From the NCBI GenBank assembly GCA_964291485.2, contig OZ220224.1, positions 1,364,001 to 1,428,000 of the forward strand: a stretch of DNA of 64,000 bases. The letters are read 5' to 3'. Below the pieces are notes generated by a model. The model did no database searches. It saw only the letters and a program-made list of their open reading frames with translations, and was not told the DNA's origin. Shown one piece after another: positions 37,202 through 45,767 of the stretch. Source of the stretch: Kistimonas sp964291485. GTDB taxonomy: Bacteria > Pseudomonadota > Gammaproteobacteria > Pseudomonadales > Endozoicomonadaceae. Every line of letters begins with the position of its first letter. Position 1 is the first letter of the stretch. Both the position numbers and the translations under genes were made by a program.

Positions 37202-39169
37202 ATGGCTGAGTTAGTGGCATCCTCGAGATCGCTAAGGTTTTTGGATTCCTCAGGGGAGCAATATATTACTGTAGACTTAAGTGTTTCTGAATCCATCAAC
37301 AAACCGTTTGTTGCAAAGGCCATTATTCTCTCTTATGAAGTCATAGGCGAAGACATGATTGGAAAGACGGGCTATTTCCTTTTTTCTGTTGATGGAAAGG
37401 AGCAGAGGCAAGACTATACGATCTGTCACGGCTATGTACGCTCCCTTCATGCACAGCCTTCAAAGCCTAATGTTGACATGCACTGCTGGGAAGTTACGGT
37501 AGTCCCATGGATTGATCTTCTCAAAGAAACGATCAATTCTCGTATTTTTCAAGAAATGCTATTGGGAGATATTATTGAGGAAGTGATTAGTGGGTATACG
37601 TTTGAACATGAACTAACACTTCAATCACAACCAGACACTAGTAAACCTTTATGTATACAGTATCAGGAAAGCGATTATGACTTTATAACTCGCTTACTTT
37701 TTGAGGAAGGTTATCATTTTTACTTCGTCTGTGATGAAAATGGCCACGAAATGATTGTTGGTGATGCTAATCAGAGTTTTCGACCGGCCACTGAAAATAA
37801 AATCAGTGTGCGCCGACCCGATGCCATGCCTGAAGGTCCTTCGTTAGAAAGCTGGTTGAGCCGGAATAATATTGCTGGTGGGAGTTGGGAATATACAGGT
37901 TATGATCCTGCCAGGGGGGAAACGATGGTTAGCCGTTGTGTTACACCACCAGATCCTATGGGTATAGGGCCGAGTATGCGCTGGGAGAGTCGTCAGGTCT
38001 GCCAGGAAACCTTGAGCCAGGCGTCATCGCGCTGTCTGGAACATTATGCGTGTGAACGGTACTCTGCCGTTAGTACCAGTCATTTGCCCTACTTGCACGC
38101 AGGCTTACGGTTCACACTGCAAGGACACCCTGATAAGACACAGAATGGTGTACATATTATTTCGGCTATGGAGCATCGTTTGACGTCTTCCTCTGATTCT
38201 TTGCTGGTCAATGACATTCATTATCAAAATAGCTTAATGTGTTTTCCTGTTTCGACGGTGTTCAGAAGTGACCCCCTGCAGAGAAAAGTGATGGATGGTG
38301 TACAGAAGGGAACGGTCACTGGCCCTGATGGTGAAGAAATCCATTCCGATGATTCCGGCCGGGTTCAGGTTTTGTTTCATTGGGATAAAAATGGTGAATT
38401 CCCCTGTTGGATGCCTGTCAGGCAAACATTGGCGGGTGATGGTTATGGCAGTAGTGTCTTACCCAGGGTGGGGCATCAGGTCGTGATCGATTTTTTTGAT
38501 GGTGATCCGGATCAGCCCTTTGTTTCTGGTGCTTTATATACGGCTGTTAATAAACCGGTTGAAGTGGCTGTTGATACTCTGATATTGAAAACACACTCTA
38601 CGCCAAACGGTCAGGAAGATGATTGCCATATTTTTCGCATATGCGATACGAAAGATAGCGAGGAACTCTTTATTCAGGTCCAGAAAGATATGCTGTGCCA
38701 AGTGAAAAATAACGTTCAAATGATGATAACTGGAGAGTCACTGACAGAAGTTGATAAGACACTGGTAGTGAAATCAAAAGAAGATATGACCCATGAAACG
38801 GAGGCGGCAGCACTGATGAAAACGGGTAGTGATTATACCTGTGATTCAAAGGCTGCCGTTTATATAAAGTCTGCTGGTGAAATGACGTTTAACGCGAAGG
38901 GTAAAACCACGATAGAGTCTCCGCAGGGGGTTGTTATCCAATCTGGAAACAGCAAGATTGAAATCACGCCAGCCGGAATCAGCATTAACGGGACGATGGT
39001 TGATATTGACTCAAAAAAAATGACGGCAAAAGCGGCTACCATGACGCTGGATGCGTCATTCAAGGCGTCTGTTTCGGGTTTAATGGTTGACGTGAACGGA
39101 AAAATACAAACTCAGGTCAAAGCGGGTGTCAACCTTGTCAATCAGGGCGGGATCGTAAGGATCAACTAG
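37202..39169 (+). CDS. vgrG: VgrG (TssI) spike protein
   Basis: A 655-residue VgrG. The gp27-like part is in the first ~370 residues (CIQYQESDYDFITRLLFEEG). The gp5 OB-fold part follows (VTGPDGEEIHSDDSGRVQVL then FHWDKNG, and SSVLPRVGHQVVIDFFDGDP). After this comes a repetitive beta-helix ending GGIVRIN. No extra C-terminal enzyme domain is present, so effectors must bind it non-covalently or via Hcp/PAAR. It is the only VgrG in the window. Followed 24 bases later by the DUF6931-like gene. Confidence 0.96.
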   Translation: MAELVASSRSLRFLDSSGEQYITVDLSVSESINKPFVAKAIILSYEVIGEDMIGKTGYFLFSVDGKEQRQDYTICHGYVRSLHAQPSKPNVDMHCWEVTVVPWIDLLKETINSRIFQEMLLGDIIEEVISGYTFEHELTLQSQPDTSKPLCIQYQESDYDFITRLLFEEGYHFYFVCDENGHEMIVGDANQSFRPATENKISVRRPDAMPEGPSLESWLSRNNIAGGSWEYTGYDPARGETMVSRCVTPPDPMGIGPSMRWESRQVCQETLSQASSRCLEHYACERYSAVSTSHLPYLHAGLRFTLQGHPDKTQNGVHIISAMEHRLTSSSDSLLVNDIHYQNSLMCFPVSTVFRSDPLQRKVMDGVQKGTVTGPDGEEIHSDDSGRVQVLFHWDKNGEFPCWMPVRQTLAGDGYGSSVLPRVGHQVVIDFFDGDPDQPFVSGALYTAVNKPVEVAVDTLILKTHSTPNGQEDDCHIFRICDTKDSEELFIQVQKDMLCQVKNNVQMMITGESLTEVDKTLVVKSKEDMTHETEAAALMKTGSDYTCDSKAAVYIKSAGEMTFNAKGKTTIESPQGVVIQSGNSKIEITPAGISINGTMVDIDSKKMTAKAATMTLDASFKASVSGLMVDVNGKIQTQVKAGVNLVNQGGIVRIN

Positions 39170-39193
39170 TGGTATTTTTCGCGGTTGTATGTG

Positions 39194-39766
39194 ATGAGTG
39201 ATTGCGGACTCAGAATCAAAGACCTAACGACAGTCATCAATGATATCGGTATAACCGATGTGTCAGTCGATCTCTTGTCTGATTGTTCCGATATTTTATC
39301 CAGTGTGAGAATGCTGCATCAAAGACAACTCTATAGCGACTGTGTACAGATTGTTGCCCATGCTCTGGATTGTAAGGATGCTATTTTATGGGGTCTTGGC
39401 TGTTTGGAAAGAATGGCATTTTCGTGTAGTCAGGAAGAAAAGGGTGTAGTGGATAATGTTAACCGCTGGTTGAACAATGGGTACGAAGAGAGTCGTTGCC
39501 TCAATCGCGATGGTTTGGATATTGCCGGTTCGTATTCGCCAGTAGGTTGGCTCTCACTGGCTGTTTTCTATAGCGGTGGCAGTATTGTTGAGGGGGAGGT
39601 AGTGGTTGAGCCCTCTGCGCAGTTATTTGGTAATACGGTTGCAGGAGCGGTGTTGATTGCTGCCTGTCATGGTGATGAGGGGCTTTCCCAAGCGGATCGA
39701 TTGCCACTGTTCATTGATCTGGGATGTCAGATGATTACAAATCGTATAGAGGCTTCGTACCACTAG
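39194..39766 (+). CDS. DUF6931-like T6SS-associated protein
   Basis: A 190-residue protein resembling DUF6931 proteins found beside T6SS genes. It has an AILWGLGCLERMAF core, then NRWLNNGYEESRCLNR, then PVGWLSLAVFYSGGSI, and an alanine/glycine-rich AGAVLIAACHGDEG near the end. Its biochemical role is unknown; the position directly after vgrG suggests an adaptor, chaperone or accessory protein. The start is uncertain: ATG at 39194, with GTG and TTG just upstream and no strong ribosome site. Confidence 0.7.
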   Translation: MSDCGLRIKDLTTVINDIGITDVSVDLLSDCSDILSSVRMLHQRQLYSDCVQIVAHALDCKDAILWGLGCLERMAFSCSQEEKGVVDNVNRWLNNGYEESRCLNRDGLDIAGSYSPVGWLSLAVFYSGGSIVEGEVVVEPSAQLFGNTVAGAVLIAACHGDEGLSQADRLPLFIDLGCQMITNRIEASYH

Positions 39767-39796
39767 ATTTATCTTACTATGGTTGGTCAATGAGCG

Positions 39797-40285
39797 ATGA
39801 AGTCGTTAACGAATCTTGAAAAATATTATCTGATAGCCATACTCTCCTGCTATGTGCTTCTTCAAGGGTGTAGTTTTAACTCCGGACATGCACGTTATGT
39901 AGATATTGTTATAAAAGCCAGTGAGTATATAAATCCTTCTGATAATCAAGAGGCTAGTCCTGTTTTTGTAAAAATCTACCAGTTGTCAGATTATGGCAAT
40001 TTTCAGATGGCTAACTTTCTTGACCTCTATCAGAATAAAGCGGATGTTGCACTGGGTAACCAACTAGTGCACTTACAGCCTCCCGTTTCTATCCGTCCTG
40101 GGGATGTGTGGCGAAAAAGAGTTGAGTTGGAAGCGCAGACCCGATATATCGGTTTCCTTGTTCAATTTAGGCATTATGAGGACAGGGTGCATCGTCAATG
40201 GTTTGAGGTTAGTGAACGAGGTAGTCAATGCATCCAGCTGGGAATATCTGGACTCAACCTTTCACTGAATAATCGCTGTAAATAA
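39797..40285 (+). CDS. tssJ: TssJ, T6SS outer-membrane lipoprotein
   Basis: A 162-residue lipoprotein with an N-terminal hydrophobic signal and a lipobox LLQGC (lipidated Cys25). The mature part is the TssJ/VasD beta-sandwich, with SPVFVKIYQLSDYGNFQMAN as the recognisable strand-loop segment. TssJ anchors TssM to the outer membrane. Here it lies 9 kb from tssL-M, in the vgrG block, rather than next to them. Confidence 0.92.
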   Translation: MKSLTNLEKYYLIAILSCYVLLQGCSFNSGHARYVDIVIKASEYINPSDNQEASPVFVKIYQLSDYGNFQMANFLDLYQNKADVALGNQLVHLQPPVSIRPGDVWRKRVELEAQTRYIGFLVQFRHYEDRVHRQWFEVSERGSQCIQLGISGLNLSLNNRCK

Positions 40286-40467
40286 GTAGCTTGTGATAAT
40301 GGACGGTATCTATTATGTGTTTCTGTTGTATGGTTCAGGCTGTAGAAGGGTTGCAGGGTATGTCGGTTATTACATATTTTGATCGTTTTACGTTTTCATC
40401 TTTAAGTGCTTTGAAATTGTAATGGCTATTGCCTTTCTTTTTTTCAATATCCGAGAAGGTTTGCGCT

Positions 40468-41034
40468 GTGGCTACTAATACCGGTATTTACGTTGCTATT
40501 CGTGAGTTTTCTGATTATTTCAAGGGTGATACCACAGTGATAGATACAGCCCAAGGGCTGGACCTTGATAGTAATGCTAAATGGTTTGAGGTTAGTCAGG
40601 CTGCTGTGCAGGTTAACAGATTTGCGCCTATGTCTGTGGGAGCAGGAGAGGAAACGGGGTCTGATAAACCGAGTTTTATGCCATTTTATATTGGAAAGGA
40701 GCCCGATTTAACAACAGGCCTTTTTCTGGAAAATATTGTCTCACTGGCAGAGCCCAGCTTGACCGTTGATGTAATTTCAACCCGTCAAGAGGCTGGTAAG
40801 AAAGGCATGAATATCATGCACCAATACACTCTGGGTGGGGTCAGGATATGTAACTGGGAAGAAGATATCGGTAAGCTAGAACGGTATTGGCTTGCCTACA
40901 GGACAATCCTGCGCATTGATTATTTATTTAAACGGGATAGTAAAGGGAAGTTATTATCGCGTGAGCCTGCGGTCACCTTTTCCTATAATCTGGATACGCC
41001 AGAAGTCGAGATGAGTACTATTGCTGAAACTTAA
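40468..41034 (+). CDS. hcp: Divergent Hcp-like tube protein (TssD)
   Basis: A 188-residue protein with an Hcp-like pattern: an N-terminal IYVAIREFSDYFKGDTTV, a central block ENIVSLAEPSLTVDVISTRQ and a C-terminal half consistent with the Hcp beta-barrel. Hcp hexamers stack into the inner tube and carry small effectors. The start is a GTG at 40468 with GAGAAGG eight bases upstream; an in-frame TTG 13 codons before it is unlikely. Divergence is considerable, so an effector-adaptor Hcp-like role remains possible. No other Hcp gene is present in the island. Confidence 0.68.
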   Translation: MATNTGIYVAIREFSDYFKGDTTVIDTAQGLDLDSNAKWFEVSQAAVQVNRFAPMSVGAGEETGSDKPSFMPFYIGKEPDLTTGLFLENIVSLAEPSLTVDVISTRQEAGKKGMNIMHQYTLGGVRICNWEEDIGKLERYWLAYRTILRIDYLFKRDSKGKLLSREPAVTFSYNLDTPEVEMSTIAET

Positions 41035-41192
41035 TAGATGTACATCTTTTGTTTAGACACAATAGTTTTAAACATCAGTGTGTACCTAGTATCTCTGTAA
41101 TGATGATTCGCTAATTGTGTGACACTGTAGTGAGTCATTATTTGTGCATATTGCATTAAACGTTTCGTTCACGTGGCAAGAGTAGGGTCTAC

Positions 41193-41498
41193 ATGAGTGA
41201 TGATATTGTTTTTAAGTTTCAACTGGGATTGATTCTCCCAAAGTTGAGAGACAATGTAGGTGAAGCCTTGGGCAATATAGTGTCAGAACTCGTCGACAGT
41301 ATAAATGCCGGGCGTGTGGGGGATGATGCATCTGTCGGCATGGACGAGGTGAAGCAGTTGATAATGCAAGATATTGAAATCTTTCTTGATAATGAAATAT
41401 TGCCTTCTATTCAGCAGAAATCGGAAAGCAATAATGATGGTGAGTCAGATGCTGGCTCTGCTGATGAGGCGGAAAATAATGAGGAAGGTGAGTCGTAA
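41193..41498 (+). CDS. Small acidic-tailed protein of unknown function in the T6SS block
   Basis: A 101-residue protein I do not recognise. It has a helical N-terminal ~70 residues (FQLGLILPKLRDNVGEALGN) and a C-terminal ~28 residues made mostly of Glu, Asp, Ser and Asn. An AGGG site precedes the ATG. It lies between hcp and clpV on the same strand with 38 bases to clpV, so it probably belongs to that operon. It could be a small accessory or ClpV/Hcp-binding protein; this is a guess from position. Confidence 0.6.
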   Translation: MSDDIVFKFQLGLILPKLRDNVGEALGNIVSELVDSINAGRVGDDASVGMDEVKQLIMQDIEIFLDNEILPSIQQKSESNNDGESDAGSADEAENNEEGES

Positions 41499-41536
41499 TT
41501 GGCCAACAAATTACGAATATACCCTTTTGTTGAATT

Positions 41537-44194
41537 ATGCAATCGCTGGAACTAAAGACCTTAATCAGCAAGCTGGATCCGAGTTTGCGTAAGTCGCTTG
41601 AATCGGCAGCAGGCCTGTGTGTTCGACAGCAACATCGATACATTGAAATAGAACACTGGTTGTTGATGCTGTTTTCTGAGCCGTCAGCGGATATTGAAAC
41701 GGTTATCAATTCTCAGAAACTGTCTCGTCAAATCATCTTATCAGATCTTGAAGCACGACTGGCCAAGCTGGAAAAGGGCGATACAGGAACACCGTCGCTT
41801 TCCATGTCCATTCTTGCGCTGATTCAGGATGCCTGGCTGGTTGCTTCGGTTAACTGCCAACATGATGTTATTTCGGCGTTTGACCTCCTGTTGGCGTTAT
41901 TACAGAAGGCGCAGTACACCATTCTTGATTCTCCGATGGCAAGAGAATTACAGAGAATCTCATTGGAAAGCCTGCAGACTATGGCGGAAGGACCGGGGGA
42001 AGGCGATAGTATGGCTGAAAGCCCTTTGTCTCAACCTCAGGGCGCAGGTAGTGGGACGTCCTCAAAGGGCGCATTGTATAAATATACGATCAATCTGACC
42101 GATGCGGCTAAAAATGGCGAATTGCGTCCGATTATTGGTCGTCAAAAAGAAATTCGTCAGGTCATCGATATACTATCACGTCAACGGCAGAATAATCCGA
42201 TACTGGTTGGTGATCCTGGTGTGGGCAAAACCGCCATTGTAGAAGGGTTGGCCCAACGCATTATTGCGGGTGAAGTCCCTGAAAGTATGAAGGGGGTGGC
42301 TCTACATACACTGGATTTAGGCCTGTTGCAGGCAGGTGCCAGTATCAGGGGTGAACTGGAAAGTCGCCTTAAGGATCTGATGAATGAAGTCAGGAGCGCG
42401 CCAACCCCTGTTTTGTTATTCATTGATGAAGCGCACACCCTGATTGGTGCCGGTGGTGCGGCTGGACAGAATGATGCGGCTAATTTGTTGAAGCCTGCAC
42501 TGGCCAGAGGTGAGTTGCGAACTATCGGTGCGACGACTTGGGCTGAGTATAAAAAATATTTTGAAAAAGACGCGGCATTGGCGCGCCGATTCCAGCTGGT
42601 GAAAGTGTTGGAGCCGGATGAAAAAGATTCCTGCCATATTGTGCGGGGGGTTGCCCGGTCGCTGGAAGCGCACCATGGTGTACGTATTCATGATGATGCC
42701 GTGGTGTCGGCGGTCAAACTTGCTGTTCGTTATTTGCCGGAACAACAGCTGCCTGACAAAGCCATTAGCCTGCTGGATACTGCCTGTTCGCGTGTCGGGC
42801 TTTCCCGACACGCGATTCCTGAAGTCATAGAAGAACTTGAGCATCAATATGCATATATAGAACGTGAATTCAACGAGCAGCGTAGAGATCAGGCTTCTGG
42901 GCATGCTGGTTTTGAGGAAAGTCTTGATAAGCTCGAGCAAGCAAGACTCACTACGCGACAATCGCTGGATGATTTATATGCACGATGGAAAAAGGAACGG
43001 GCACTGGTGGAGGAGCTCGCAGATCTGGAATCTCAGGCTGATAATGCTTTTTTACAACAGGAAAATGGGAAAGAAACTTCCAGAGAACCGTCGTTACAGG
43101 TACCGTGTTCAAAAATACTGGAACAGCGCAAGGAACTGGAGCAGCTTCAACAAGAACAGCCCATGGTCTTTCCCAGGGTCGATAGTGCGATTATTGCTTC
43201 CATATTATCCAGTTGGACAGGAATCCCCATCAATAACATGCTGTCAGATGAAATTCAGCGTCTGTTGAAGCTGGAATCGCATCTTACCGCGCGGGTGATT
43301 GGTCAGGATGATGCACTAAAAGAGCTTTGCCAGTGTATTCGCACCAGTCGCGCAGGCTTGTCGGATCGTCGTAAGCCTGCCGGTGTGTTCCTCATGTGTG
43401 GCCCATCAGGTGTAGGCAAAACGGAAACTGCATTGGCGCTTGCTGAAGAACTGTTTGGTGGTGAGCAAAATCTTACGACGCTGAATATGGCTGAATTTAA
43501 GGAAGAGCATAAAATTTCTCAATTGTTGGGATCGCCTGCAGGCTATGTTGGTTATGGGGAAGGTGGGCTTTTGACGGAAGCTATCAGGCGTAAACCCTAT
43601 TCGGTGCTTTTGTTGGATGAAATGGAGAAGTCACATCCAGGTGTGCATGATATTTTTTATCAAATATTTGATCGGGGCTCTATCAGTGATAGTGAAGGAC
43701 GCGAGGTCAATTTCTGTAATAGTATTATCATCATGACATCGAATGCGGCTGACTTTGCGATTATGGATGTCGTGGATCGGTATATGCAAAGTGATCAGCG
43801 TAAACCAACGCGCGATGAAATTATTGAGTCTATCCAAAGTGAGCTATTGAATTATTTTAAGCCAGCATTTTTGGGGCGTGTTGTCATTGTTCCATATTTA
43901 CCTCTGGGTTCAGACGATATGCGTAAAATCTGCAGGCTGGCGTTGAAGCGCATTCATAAGAATGTTGCTGACCAATATAAGGCAACGCTGACCGTCAGTG
44001 ACGAGGTGGTTGAGCAGCTGGTTGCCTGGAACAATAATCCTCTGGTTGGTGCGAGAGCGATAGAGCAGCTCGTCAATCGGAATTTGTTGCCCCGATTATC
44101 GATTGACTGTTTAAAGCGTTTGTCCGATAAATTACCTATCAATCATGTTGATGTGAGTCTTAAAAATAGTCAATTGGAGTTTGAGATCTGCTGA
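41537..44194 (+). CDS. clpV: TssH (ClpV) sheath-recycling AAA+ ATPase
   Basis: An 885-residue ClpB/ClpV-type double AAA+ protein. It has an N-domain (about 1-160), a first AAA domain with Walker A GDPGVGKTAIVEG and Walker B LLFIDEAHTLIGAG, a middle coiled-coil domain, a second AAA domain with GPSGVGKTETA and a C-terminal D2-small domain. ClpV unfolds TssC in contracted sheaths so that subunits can be reused. It is the last gene of the plus-strand vgrG block. A T6SS locus context and N-domain identify it as ClpV rather than the heat-shock ClpB. Confidence 0.96.
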   Translation: MQSLELKTLISKLDPSLRKSLESAAGLCVRQQHRYIEIEHWLLMLFSEPSADIETVINSQKLSRQIILSDLEARLAKLEKGDTGTPSLSMSILALIQDAWLVASVNCQHDVISAFDLLLALLQKAQYTILDSPMARELQRISLESLQTMAEGPGEGDSMAESPLSQPQGAGSGTSSKGALYKYTINLTDAAKNGELRPIIGRQKEIRQVIDILSRQRQNNPILVGDPGVGKTAIVEGLAQRIIAGEVPESMKGVALHTLDLGLLQAGASIRGELESRLKDLMNEVRSAPTPVLLFIDEAHTLIGAGGAAGQNDAANLLKPALARGELRTIGATTWAEYKKYFEKDAALARRFQLVKVLEPDEKDSCHIVRGVARSLEAHHGVRIHDDAVVSAVKLAVRYLPEQQLPDKAISLLDTACSRVGLSRHAIPEVIEELEHQYAYIEREFNEQRRDQASGHAGFEESLDKLEQARLTTRQSLDDLYARWKKERALVEELADLESQADNAFLQQENGKETSREPSLQVPCSKILEQRKELEQLQQEQPMVFPRVDSAIIASILSSWTGIPINNMLSDEIQRLLKLESHLTARVIGQDDALKELCQCIRTSRAGLSDRRKPAGVFLMCGPSGVGKTETALALAEELFGGEQNLTTLNMAEFKEEHKISQLLGSPAGYVGYGEGGLLTEAIRRKPYSVLLLDEMEKSHPGVHDIFYQIFDRGSISDSEGREVNFCNSIIIMTSNAADFAIMDVVDRYMQSDQRKPTRDEIIESIQSELLNYFKPAFLGRVVIVPYLPLGSDDMRKICRLALKRIHKNVADQYKATLTVSDEVVEQLVAWNNNPLVGARAIEQLVNRNLLPRLSIDCLKRLSDKLPINHVDVSLKNSQLEFEIC

Positions 44195-44257
44195 TTTTAA
44201 TTGAGTGATTTTTATTGGGTAATAATGAGGTTTTTTAGTGGGTTTGATAGAAAGTAT

Positions 44258-44809
44258 TTAAGACATATTCATGCTTTTTCGTTTTGATCTTGGTGAGGAT
44301 GCATTGATGCCAGATGATGGTACTTGAAAAAAAGCAATGAACTGCATTTCTGTATTCCAAATATAATTTTTTCGCTCCGAAGTAAGAGCCCGTGACAGGT
44401 TTTCCATGTTGATATATTCGCAATAGTTTTTTGATATGTTAAAAACATTGTAATAAACGGAGCCTGAATTACCTGATTTCCAACTCCATCTGTTCAGGAA
44501 GTGATCGTAACGCATCCAGTGGAATCCATTATTGTCAGCTAAAAGAAGGACGAGGTAATGTCCATCCATAATATTTGGTAAATGGCTTAAATCATTTTCA
44601 GCGCAATATACCATTCCGTCAGCAATAGCTCCTTTGATCAGACGGTTATGGTAATCGGGGCCGGGAAAAGCAGGTATTCCTTTTGTGGAGCCAGGTATGG
44701 CTCCACCGAAATAACCATTCGAGGGGTGTTTATCATTACAAGCGTAGGAGTAGCAATTGGCTATATTACTCCAATCTGGGTCGCTTTCGGGTGTAATATT
44801 TAATGGCAT
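44258..44809 (-). CDS. Possible cysteine-peptidase-like protein at the island's right edge
   Basis: A 183-residue protein that I do not recognise with certainty. It has the motif NCYSYACND (candidate Cys19), GHYLVLLLAD (His84) and FHWMRYDHFLNRWSWKSG (His97). This Cys/His order, with the HWxR...WSWKxG pattern, resembles small NlpC/papain-fold enzymes that appear as effectors or toxins, but the match is weak. The ATG at 44809 has an AGAG site; the TTG upstream is unlikely. It converges with clpV and has no signal peptide. No adjacent immunity gene is seen. A cytoplasmic enzyme or an effector are both possible. Confidence 0.55.
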   Translation of the reverse strand: MPLNITPESDPDWSNIANCYSYACNDKHPSNGYFGGAIPGSTKGIPAFPGPDYHNRLIKGAIADGMVYCAENDLSHLPNIMDGHYLVLLLADNNGFHWMRYDHFLNRWSWKSGNSGSVYYNVFNISKNYCEYINMENLSRALTSERKNYIWNTEMQFIAFFQVPSSGINASSPRSKRKSMNMS

Positions 44810-45101
44810 AATAATCAACTCTGCTACACATTATTGATTGCCTGCATTTGTGCCGAACACAATTATAGCTATTTTTTGATCAGGGGTCGTGCGCTGCTCA
44901 GTCCATGGGTGGCTTAGGTACACACGTTTTGTGAAAGTGCCTCGTTAGGCACTACCGAGTGACTCCTGTTAAACCCATTGAATTGGTTGACTGTTTAAAA
45001 TGACTCAAGTCTGATCAGCGCTTTAGTCACTATGCGGTCTGTGGCAGAATTCGCCCATAAAGGCTGAAATCATCGTATAAAAACTGACGCCGGACACAAT
45101 A
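44810..45101. other. Right junction of the T6SS island, upstream of hisG
   Basis: 292 bases without a gene. It contains a short perfect hairpin (44936-44953, 7-bp stem, loop CGTT) without a T-run. Presumably the promoter of hisG-hisD lies here. No integrase, tRNA or direct repeat was seen at this junction. Confidence 0.5.
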
Positions 45102-45767
45102 ATGACAGAAGAAGTACTCACTATCGCGCTCTCCAAGGGGCGTATCCTGAGGGATACTTGTCCCTTGCTGGAAGCGGCGGATATCCGTCCTGCTGAAGAT
45201 GTGGAGAAGACCCGAAAACTGATCATTCCGACCAATCAACCCAATGTCAGGTTGCTGATTGTCCGTGCCAGTGATGTGCCCACCTATGTGGAATATGGCG
45301 CCGCAGACCTTGGTGTTGCGGGCAAGGATGTCCTGATGGAGCATGACTCCCAGGAACTCTATGAACCGCTGGATCTGAATATCGCCCGTTGCCGGCTTAT
45401 GACTGCAGCGCCGGTGGGTCAGCAGGAGATTGCCGGCAAGCGCCTGAGGGTAGCAACCAAATTTGTTAATGTTGCTAAGCGTTATTATGCAAGCCTTGGA
45501 CAACAAGTGGACATTATCAAACTCTATGGTTCCATGGAGCTGGCACCACTGATAGGGCTGGCGGATCGCATCATTGATGTTGTCGATACTGGGAATACTC
45601 TCAGGGCCAATGGCCTGGAACCTCGTGACGTTATTGCCGATATCAGTTCGCGGCTTGTGGTGAACAAGGCGGCCATGAAGGTAAAGCACCGATCGCTGTC
45701 TGTATTGATCAATACCCTGTCCGAAGCCGTCGACAGGGCTCGCCGTGAAAAGGGAGAGTTGTCATGA
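45102..45767 (+). CDS. hisG: HisG, ATP phosphoribosyltransferase, short form
   Basis: A 221-residue catalytic HisG beginning EVLTIALSKGRILRDTCPLL and with the PRPP-binding block IIDVVDTGNTLRANGL. It lacks the ~80-residue C-terminal regulatory domain of the long form (about 299 aa), so it is HisG-S and is expected to need the HisZ partner, not encoded in the window. First step of histidine synthesis. Overlaps hisD by four bases. Confidence 0.96.
   Translation: MTEEVLTIALSKGRILRDTCPLLEAADIRPAEDVEKTRKLIIPTNQPNVRLLIVRASDVPTYVEYGAADLGVAGKDVLMEHDSQELYEPLDLNIARCRLMTAAPVGQQEIAGKRLRVATKFVNVAKRYYASLGQQVDIIKLYGSMELAPLIGLADRIIDVVDTGNTLRANGLEPRDVIADISSRLVVNKAAMKVKHRSLSVLINTLSEAVDRARREKGELS

Noticed and set aside
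44936..44953. Perfect 7-bp hairpin upstream of hisG as a terminator
   Set aside because: No T-run follows on either strand, so it was not called a terminator.
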